A DNA stretch of 6,584 nt. It comes from an uncultured Veillonella sp. Its GTDB lineage: Bacteria; Bacillota; Negativicutes; Veillonellales; Veillonellaceae. Below are positions 1-6,584 of this stretch, piece after piece (within the stretch, counting starts at the first letter, position 1; every line of letters starts with the position of its first letter). A program made the translations under genes and the position numbers. The stretch spans positions 1 through 6,584 of the forward strand of contig URZS01000062.1 in NCBI GenBank assembly GCA_900552445.1, in the 5' to 3' direction. Under the pieces are notes generated by a model. The model saw only the letters and a list, made by a program, of their open reading frames with translations. It did not search any database and was not told where the DNA came from.

Positions 1-487
<487 letters not shown>

Positions 488-491
488 TAGC

Positions 492-498
492 AAGGAGG
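492..498 (+). promoter_or_regulatory. Shine-Dalgarno that fixes the TTG start of atpF
   Basis: AAGGAGG lies in the 18-base gap after the atpE stop and ends 7 bases before the TTG at 506. It is the strongest ribosome binding site in the window together with that of atpG, and it supports the non-ATG start. Confidence 0.85.
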
Positions 499-505
499 CA
501 CGACC

Positions 506-1003
506 TTGGTTGATTTAAGCCCAGGAACAATTCTTGCTCAAATGCTAAACTTTTTTATATTAGTTTGGATTTTACATCGTTTTGCGTATAAACCATTAGT
601 AGGCATGATGAATGCTCGTAAAGAGCAAATTGCCAATGATTTAGCTAGTGCAGAGCAATCTCGTCTTGAAGCAGAGCAAATTAAAGCTGATTATGCGGCA
701 CAAATTGCAAAAGCTCGCCATGAAGCACAAGAAATCGTTGAAAAAGCACATCATCAAGCTAAACTAAGTACCGCTGAAGAAGTGGCTGCAGCACGTTCTC
801 AAATTGAAAATGAAAAAGAACGAGCTCGTCAAGATATCGCTATTGAACGCGATCGCGCTATGAACAGCTTGCGAAATGAAGTTGTTTCCTTATCCGTAGC
901 TATGGCTGGTAAAGTTGTTGCTAAAGATATGAACAGCGAAACTAATACAAAATTGATCGAAGACGCTATTCGTCAACTTGATAGTAAAACGATAGGGTTG
1001 TGA
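506..1003 (+). CDS. atpF: ATP synthase Fo subunit b (peripheral stalk)
   Basis: Subunit b works as a dimer that ties the membrane part to the F1 head and stops it turning with the rotor. The 165 residues show one N-terminal membrane helix (about 8-26), the conserved YKP just after it (28-30), and then a long charged helix rich in Ala, Glu, Lys and Arg (about 37-125) expected to form the coiled coil. The C-terminal part, from LRNEVVSLSVAMAGKVV on (122-138), is the usual delta-contacting end. The start is a TTG at 506, chosen because a near-perfect Shine-Dalgarno sits 7 bases upstream and the family N-terminus (a few residues before the membrane helix) begins there; the next ATG (residue 13) would cut into the helix. 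Only one b-type gene lies between atpE and atpH, so a b2 homodimer is expected. Confidence 0.97.
   Translation: MVDLSPGTILAQMLNFFILVWILHRFAYKPLVGMMNARKEQIANDLASAEQSRLEAEQIKADYAAQIAKARHEAQEIVEKAHHQAKLSTAEEVAAARSQIENEKERARQDIAIERDRAMNSLRNEVVSLSVAMAGKVVAKDMNSETNTKLIEDAIRQLDSKTIGL
994..997 (+). promoter_or_regulatory. Weak ribosome binding site of atpH
   Basis: Only AGGG is found before the atpH ATG, inside the end of atpF. It is the poorest Shine-Dalgarno of the operon. With a 4-base gap between the genes, ribosomes finishing atpF probably reinitiate on atpH. This is inference from spacing. Confidence 0.45.
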
Positions 1004-1007
1004 TACG

Positions 1008-1559
1008 ATGAGCATAGAAATTGTAGCAGATAAATATGGTTCGGCTATGTTTGAATTAGCTCAAGAACAAAATAATTTGGAACTCATGGAGGAGCAATTA
1101 GGCTATGTAGCATCCGTTATGGCAGAACAGCCTGAACTGCGTTCATTCCTTGAAAATCCAATCGTTACAGAAGATGCGAAGATTAAACTTGTAGGTAGAA
1201 TCTTTGAATCTAGTATCGACAAAGTTGCTCTACACTTTATCTATGTGATGATTAAACGTGGTCGTCATCGCTATATAGCGGAAGCTATTGCAGCGTTTAT
1301 TCAAAAATCACGTGAAGCTCGTGGTATTCTAGAAGCTACTGTAACTGTAGCAGAACCAATCACAGCTGATGTAGAAGCATCTGTACAAGCTAAACTAAGA
1401 GAGGTTACAGGAAAAGACGTCATCTTATCCGTGCGTCAAGATCCATCTATTATGGGTGGTATCGTTATCCAAGTAGGGGATAAACGCATCGATGGCTCTG
1501 TAGCTCGCCGTTTAGAAGAATTAGAAAAATCTTTATTAAGAACGAACTCTATTAGATAG
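1008..1559 (+). CDS. atpH: ATP synthase F1 subunit delta (OSCP-type)
   Basis: Delta sits on top of the F1 head and joins it to the b dimer. The 183 residues are a normal family length. The N-terminal helical domain (about 1-105) begins with [14 protein letters not shown], the typical opening helix, and has LENPI at 48-52. The C-terminal part (about 107-183) contains the delta-family signature around residues 138-158, with the Gly150-Gly151 pair in [12 protein letters not shown]. The gene starts 4 bases after the atpF stop, so translation is probably coupled to atpF. The upstream AGGG (994-997) is a weak ribosome binding site 10 bases from the ATG, which also argues for coupling. No anomaly is seen. 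Confidence 0.97.
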   Translation: MSIEIVADKYGSAMFELAQEQNNLELMEEQLGYVASVMAEQPELRSFLENPIVTEDAKIKLVGRIFESSIDKVALHFIYVMIKRGRHRYIAEAIAAFIQKSREARGILEATVTVAEPITADVEASVQAKLREVTGKDVILSVRQDPSIMGGIVIQVGDKRIDGSVARRLEELEKSLLRTNSIR

Positions 1560-1575
1560 GGGTGAATGGGTATAT

Positions 1576-3114
1576 ATGAAAATGAAGCCTGAAGAAATCA
1601 CTGCTATAATCAAACAGCAGATTCAGGACTATGATGTTGACCTCAATGTCGATGACGTGGGTACTGTTCTCGACGTAGGGGATGGCATCGCCCATATTTA
1701 TGGTCTTGAAAGAGCCATGGCCGGTGAGTTGTTAGAATTGCCTCACGGCGTATATGGCTTGGTTTTGAACTTAGAATTAGATAATGTTGGTGCCGTACTA
1801 TTAGGTGATGACTTCTTGATTAAAGAAGGCGACCAAGTACGCCGTACTGGCAAAATTATGGACGTTCCTGCAGGGGATGCCTTGATTGGTCGCGTAGTGA
1901 ACCCTCTTGGTCAACCTCTTGATGGTAAGGGTGCTATCCAAACTACAGAACGCCGTCCTGTGGAACATCCAGCACCTGGTATTGCGGATCGTCAATCTGT
2001 AAACGAACCTTTACAAACAGGTCTTAAAGCGATTGATGCGATGGTACCAATCGGTCGTGGTCAACGTGAGCTTATCATCGGTGACCGTGGTACTGGTAAA
2101 ACTGCGATTGCCTTAGATACTATTTTGAACCAAAAAGGCAAAGATGTTATTTGTATTTATGTAGCTATTGGTCAAAAAGAATCTACTGTTGCTCGCGTAG
2201 TGCAAAAGCTTGAAGAAGCAGGCGCTATGGAGTATACAATTGTAGTATCTGCTAGTGCTTCTACTGGTGCTCCTCTTCAATATATCGCTCCTTACGCTGG
2301 TGTTGCCATGGGTGAATACTTCATGTATCAAGGCAAACACGTATTATGCGTATATGATGACTTAACAAAACAAGCGGCTGCATACCGTGCTATGTCCCTA
2401 TTGTTACGCCGTCCACCAGGGCGTGAAGCGTATCCAGGCGACGTATTCTACTTACACAGCCGTCTATTAGAGCGCGCTGCAAAACTTTCACCAGAACTTG
2501 GTGGCGGTTCCATTACAGCGTTGCCTATTATCGAAACGCAAGCAGGTGACGTATCTGCATACATCCCAACAAACGTAATTTCCATTACAGATGGACAAAT
2601 TTTCTTGGGTACAGATATGTTCTACTCTGGTATTCGTCCAGCTGTTGACGTAGGTTTGTCCGTATCCCGTGTAGGTGGTAGTGCGCAAACTAAAGCGATG
2701 AAACAAGTAGCGGGCCAATTGCGTTTGGACCTTGCTCAATATCGTGAGTTGGCTGCCTTTGCTCAGTTCGGTTCCGACCTTGATTCGGCTACACGTGCTC
2801 AACTTGATCGTGGTCAACGTCTAACTGAAATGTTGAAACAAGGTCAATATGAGCCAATGAGCGTAGCTGAAATGGTTATTAACCTCTATGCTGGCACAAA
2901 AGGATATTTGGCAGCCATTCAAGTTGAGGATGTATTGGCATTCGAAGCAGAATTGTTACGTTATGTAAAAGCTAACTATCCTGAAATTATCACAAACATT
3001 GAAAAGTCCAAGAAAATCGAGGACGAAACTGAAAATCTATTGAAACAAGCAATCCCAGAATGTGTAGAAGCATTTGGTTCTACTCATACATTAGTGTCTC
3101 GTAAGGAGGCGTAA
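1576..3114 (+). CDS. atpA: ATP synthase F1 subunit alpha (non-catalytic nucleotide-binding)
   Basis: Alpha alternates with beta in the alpha3beta3 head, binds nucleotide at non-catalytic sites and supplies the arginine finger to each beta site. The length of 512 residues is nearly that of the E. coli protein (513). Domains in order are an N-terminal beta-barrel (to about 93), the nucleotide-binding domain (about 94-375) and a C-terminal helical domain. The P-loop GDRGTGKT is at 169-176; the family usually has GDRQTGKT, so Gln172 is replaced by Gly. The Walker B aspartate is Asp261 in LCVYDD, and the arginine finger is Arg365 in [10 protein letters not shown]. The ATG at 1576 is preferred over the ATG two codons later because AGGGGTGA (1558-1565) is already 10 bases upstream and the family begins just before KPEEI. 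The gene follows atpH by 16 bases. Confidence 0.99.
   Translation: MKMKPEEITAIIKQQIQDYDVDLNVDDVGTVLDVGDGIAHIYGLERAMAGELLELPHGVYGLVLNLELDNVGAVLLGDDFLIKEGDQVRRTGKIMDVPAGDALIGRVVNPLGQPLDGKGAIQTTERRPVEHPAPGIADRQSVNEPLQTGLKAIDAMVPIGRGQRELIIGDRGTGKTAIALDTILNQKGKDVICIYVAIGQKESTVARVVQKLEEAGAMEYTIVVSASASTGAPLQYIAPYAGVAMGEYFMYQGKHVLCVYDDLTKQAAAYRAMSLLLRRPPGREAYPGDVFYLHSRLLERAAKLSPELGGGSITALPIIETQAGDVSAYIPTNVISITDGQIFLGTDMFYSGIRPAVDVGLSVSRVGGSAQTKAMKQVAGQLRLDLAQYRELAAFAQFGSDLDSATRAQLDRGQRLTEMLKQGQYEPMSVAEMVINLYAGTKGYLAAIQVEDVLAFEAELLRYVKANYPEIITNIEKSKKIEDETENLLKQAIPECVEAFGSTHTLVSRKEA
3103..3109 (+). promoter_or_regulatory. Shine-Dalgarno of atpG, inside the end of atpA
   Basis: AAGGAGG lies within the last codons of atpA and ends 8 bases before the atpG ATG at 3118. 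It resolves the choice between two nearby ATGs at 3114 and 3118, since only the latter opens a long frame. Confidence 0.85.
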
Positions 3115-3117
3115 TGT

Positions 3118-3972
3118 ATGGCTAGTGCACAAGATTTGCGAAAACGCATAAAAAGTGTTACCAATACGCAACAAATTACTAAAGCGATGAAGATGGTAGC
3201 CTCTGCTCGTCTTCGTAGGGCACAAACAAAAGCGGAAGCTACCCGTCCTTACGCAGAAAAGATTGGGCAAATCTTGCGTCATATGTCTAATAGTGATTTA
3301 GAAGGCTTTGAAAGTCCTCTTTTAGATGTTCGACCTGTTGAACGTACTTGCTATATTGTAGTCGGTGCGGATAAAGGTCTTGCTGGGGCATTCTCGTCTA
3401 ATGTACTTAAGTTTGCTATGGAAGAATTAAAAGGCAAAGATCCTAGTACATACCGTGTAATCACGGCAGGTAGAAAACCTAGAGACAGCATGAAATCCAG
3501 AGGTATTCATATCGATAAGTCCTATGCGGGCTTCTCCGATAAACCTTCCTATGAACATGCTCGTGCTATCATGCATGAAGCACTTTCATTATACGAACGT
3601 CATGAAGTTGACGAAGTCATTATGATCTATACACGTTTTGTAAATTCTATGACGCAAATTGCACAGGCTGAGCGCTTGTTGCCGATAGAGCAACCACAAG
3701 ATGAGGTAAAAGGGCAGGAGTATGATTTCATGCCATCTGCTGTATCCGTCTTGGAGGCGTTGCTACCAAAATATTTAGAAATTACTGTTTATAACGGATT
3801 GTTGCAATCTGCAGCTAGTGAATTAGGTGCTCGTATGACCGCCATGACATCTGCTACAGATAATGCAGGGGAACTCATTGAGTCCTTAGGCCTTGAATAC
3901 AACAAGTTGCGTCAATCTAGTATTACAAACGAAATTTCTGAAATCGTTGGTGGCGCTAATGCCTTGCAATAA
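3118..3972 (+). CDS. atpG: ATP synthase F1 subunit gamma (central shaft)
   Basis: Gamma is the rotating shaft: its paired N- and C-terminal helices form a coiled coil inside the alpha3beta3 head, and its globular middle rests on the c-ring. The 284 residues begin with the conserved helix containing RIKSVTNTQQITKAMKMVAS (10-29). The Rossmann-like middle domain carries ADKGLAGAFSSN (84-95), equivalent to the SDRGLCGGLN of other species. The C-terminus has the gamma signature (269-282: ITNEISEIVGGANA). The extra regulatory insertion of chloroplast-type gamma is not seen. Start choice: an ATG at 3114 overlaps the atpA stop but runs into a stop after two further codons, so the ATG at 3118, 8 bases after AAGGAGG (3103-3109), is the real one. 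Only 3 bases separate the atpA stop from this start. Confidence 0.98.
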   Translation: MASAQDLRKRIKSVTNTQQITKAMKMVASARLRRAQTKAEATRPYAEKIGQILRHMSNSDLEGFESPLLDVRPVERTCYIVVGADKGLAGAFSSNVLKFAMEELKGKDPSTYRVITAGRKPRDSMKSRGIHIDKSYAGFSDKPSYEHARAIMHEALSLYERHEVDEVIMIYTRFVNSMTQIAQAERLLPIEQPQDEVKGQEYDFMPSAVSVLEALLPKYLEITVYNGLLQSAASELGARMTAMTSATDNAGELIESLGLEYNKLRQSSITNEISEIVGGANALQ

Positions 3973-5415
<1,443 letters not shown>

Positions 5416-5418
5416 TCC

Positions 5419-5826
5419 ATGGCGGAACCTATGACCCTACAAATAATCACACCTGATGCAGTCGTATTCGAAGGCCAGTCTACTTTTTTCGTAGGTAAGG
5501 CTATCGATGGTGCTTTTGGTATCTTGCCAAATCATGCACCTATGATTATTGCATTAGACTTAGCACCTTTACGCATTGATCAACCAGATGGAACATCTCG
5601 TGAACTTGCTGTATTTGGTGGCTTCTGTGAAATCGAACATAATAAGGTGAGTATTGTAACACCAGATTGCCAAGATCCAGAATCTATTGATGTGGAGCGT
5701 GCTCAGCGTGCCAAAGAGCGTGCTGAAGGACGTTTGGTTAATCCTACACCTGATATTGATGTAGAGCGAGCAGAAGCGGCATTGAAACGTGCTTTGTTGC
5801 GTTTGCATGTAACTAAACAACTATAA
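5419..5826 (+). CDS. atpC: ATP synthase F1 subunit epsilon
   Basis: Epsilon turns with gamma, links it to the c-ring, and in many bacteria blocks ATP hydrolysis when its C-terminal helices extend into the head. The 135 residues comprise an N-terminal beta-sandwich (about 5-86, with GAFGILPNHAPM at 31-42) and a complete C-terminal helix hairpin (about 88-133). The hairpin carries IDVERA at 90-95, which fits the I(L)DxxRA ATP-binding motif described for Bacillus PS3 epsilon. Arg101, Arg124 and Arg128 fall where PS3 has further ATP-contacting arginines. A second IDVERA at 113-118 opens the second helix. Binding of ATP, and so ATP-sensed release of inhibition, is an inference. The start lies 3 bases after the atpD stop, with AAGGGGG (5404-5410) 8 bases upstream. 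It is the last gene of the operon. Confidence 0.98.
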   Translation: MAEPMTLQIITPDAVVFEGQSTFFVGKAIDGAFGILPNHAPMIIALDLAPLRIDQPDGTSRELAVFGGFCEIEHNKVSIVTPDCQDPESIDVERAQRAKERAEGRLVNPTPDIDVERAEAALKRALLRLHVTKQL

Positions 5827-5829
5827 GAT

Positions 5830-5862
5830 AAAAGGCTAGCCGAGGGGCTAGCCTTTTCTTTT
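5830..5862 (+). terminator. Rho-independent terminator of the atp operon, probably bidirectional
   Basis: Arms 5830-5841 and 5846-5857 pair over 12 bp without a mismatch (AAAAGGCTAGCC with its reverse complement), leaving the 4-base loop GAGG. A T-rich run follows on the + strand (TTTTCTTTT, 5854-5862). On the - strand the same hairpin is followed by TTTTATCTT, so it can also end the convergent gene that stops at 5873. It begins 4 bases after the atpC stop. The space between the two convergent genes (5827-5872) holds nothing else. Confidence 0.93.
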
Positions 5863-5872
5863 CATTTGTTAA

Positions 5873-6584
5873 TTATAATATACTAACGCCTTTTAAGGAG
5901 TACGCTGTATTTCTTGGTTGCTCTACTTGGAAATCAAGTACAACTGGTGTTTCAGAGTTAATACCAGGCGCTTGGTAGCGGTCACGGTCTGTTGGAATGC
6001 GTTTGTATGGCAATTTATCAAGTAACACATTCATAACTTTGTTCCAAACAGCTTTATGTGTTGGCATAGTCAAAGAATCATCAGTTTGGTTGAAGCCTGT
6101 ACGAACAGTGTGAACAACTTTGTCGTTTACATCGTAGTAGTACAATAATGCATTTACTTTTGCAGTAATGTAGATTTCACGATCTTCATCGTTATATGTA
6201 TATGGACTATTAATACCATTAACACCATTAACTTGTACATAGATGTCTTGTAATGGTACTGGCATAATTACGATTTCAGAATTTTGTGCCGCTGCAATTT
6301 GAGCAAGGTCAACAGCTCTGATTTGTGCAGTTGGTGTGTTAGTACTTACAATAGCAGTATCATAATAAGGATATTTAAGCGTATTAGACAAGCGATCTGT
6401 CATATAACGACCAAATTGTGCTGTATTTTCGTTGCGTAATTTAGCAGGTACAACGATTGTTACTTTACGGCTAGGGAAGTTCTCTAAGTGGCCATCGTAA
6501 TTAGCGTTTGATGTATTAATCGTTGCCTTTTCTGGGATGCCAGAAATTGGTGTAGATACAGGTATATTTGCAACCTTTGTAGTA
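5873..6584 (-). CDS. Unidentified protein, C-terminal 236 residues (5' end outside window)
   Basis: I do not recognise this protein. The frame runs without a stop from the window edge (last full codon 6581-6583) to a TAA at 5873-5875. An internal ATG at 6401-6403 is not the start, because 60 further in-frame codons upstream read as ordinary protein. The visible part starts with a Ser/Thr/Pro/Asn-rich stretch (about 1-37) that resembles the mature start of an exported protein. It then alternates strand and helix: strand VTIVVP (41-46), helix (about 53-70), strand (76-80), helix (89-100), strand EIVIMPV (103-109), two long strands (about 136-150 and 155-163), and a helix (173-190). There are no cysteines. 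The order loosely recalls small periplasmic alpha/beta folds such as TolB-N or CsgG-type domains; this is a weak guess. It is convergent with the atp operon and probably unrelated to it. Confidence 0.85.
   Translation of the reverse strand, partial: TTKVANIPVSTPISGIPEKATINTSNANYDGHLENFPSRKVTIVVPAKLRNENTAQFGRYMTDRLSNTLKYPYYDTAIVSTNTPTAQIRAVDLAQIAAAQNSEIVIMPVPLQDIYVQVNGVNGINSPYTYNDEDREIYITAKVNALLYYYDVNDKVVHTVRTGFNQTDDSLTMPTHKAVWNKVMNVLLDKLPYKRIPTDRDRYQAPGINSETPVVLDFQVEQPRNTAYSLKGVSIL
6215..6232 (-). repeat. Perfect 9-base tandem repeat inside the unidentified gene
   Basis: ACCATTAAC occurs twice head to tail (6215-6223 and 6224-6232, + strand reading). In the gene it encodes Val-Asn-Gly twice, followed by Ile-Asn, which looks like a partly decayed third copy. 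The repeat keeps the frame and lies in the loop before a strand-rich segment. Confidence 0.8.

Noticed and set aside
2488..2817. 109-codon open frame on the - strand within atpA
   Set aside because: Antisense shadow of the conserved alpha coding region; composition rich in Thr, Cys and Asn and no recognisable motif.
3114..3125. ATG overlapping the atpA stop codon as a possible atpG start
   Set aside because: The frame from this ATG reads Met-Tyr-Gly and then meets TAG, so it cannot encode gamma.
5569..5820. 83-codon open frame on the - strand within atpC
   Set aside because: It fully overlaps epsilon, ends next to the terminator hairpin, and its translation is rich in Cys, Phe and Ser with no family resemblance.
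6401..6403. ATG on the - strand as the true start of the unidentified gene
   Set aside because: The frame continues upstream for 60 codons to the window edge with plausible protein sequence, including strand VTIVVP, so this Met is internal.

Overview
The window is one end of an operon for an F-type (F1Fo) ATP synthase, followed by the tail of an unrelated gene that points toward it. On the + strand the order is atpB (3' end only), atpE, atpF, atpH, atpA, atpG, atpD, atpC, i.e. subunits a, c, b, delta, alpha, gamma, beta, epsilon. This is the standard bacterial order, with a single b gene rather than a b/b' pair. The proteins look Firmicutes-like, the c subunit resembles that of Bacillus-type enzymes, and base composition is moderately AT-rich. 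My best guess is an anaerobic Negativicute, probably Veillonella or a close relative; this is recognition from memory, not a search result.

Layout: 1-236 is the last 77 codons of subunit a, which carry the essential channel arginine. Positions 260-1003 encode the other two membrane parts, c (rotor ring) and b (stator stalk). Positions 1008-5826 encode the five F1 subunits in order delta, alpha, gamma, beta, epsilon. Gaps between genes are only 3 to 23 bases and nearly every gene has its own Shine-Dalgarno sequence, so this is one polycistronic message whose promoter lies upstream of the window. All eight reading frames are intact. A strong hairpin with T-rich flanks on both sides (5830-5862) ends the operon and probably also ends the convergent gene.

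Positions 5873-6584 (- strand) are the C-terminal 236 codons of a protein I cannot name. It stays open to the window edge, so its start and any signal peptide are outside.

How the parts work together: ions pass through half-channels in subunit a, load onto the carboxylate of each c subunit (Glu59) and turn the c-ring. Gamma and epsilon turn with the ring inside the alpha3beta3 head, driving ATP synthesis at the beta sites, while b2 and delta hold the head still. In a fermenting anaerobe the enzyme may often run in reverse as an ATP-driven ion pump.

Overall this is a housekeeping locus and I do not see a new system in it. The points worth a second look are single-residue features of the synthase (a second carboxylate in c, a Gln-to-Gly change in the alpha P-loop, an epsilon with a full ATP-binding signature) and the unidentified convergent gene.
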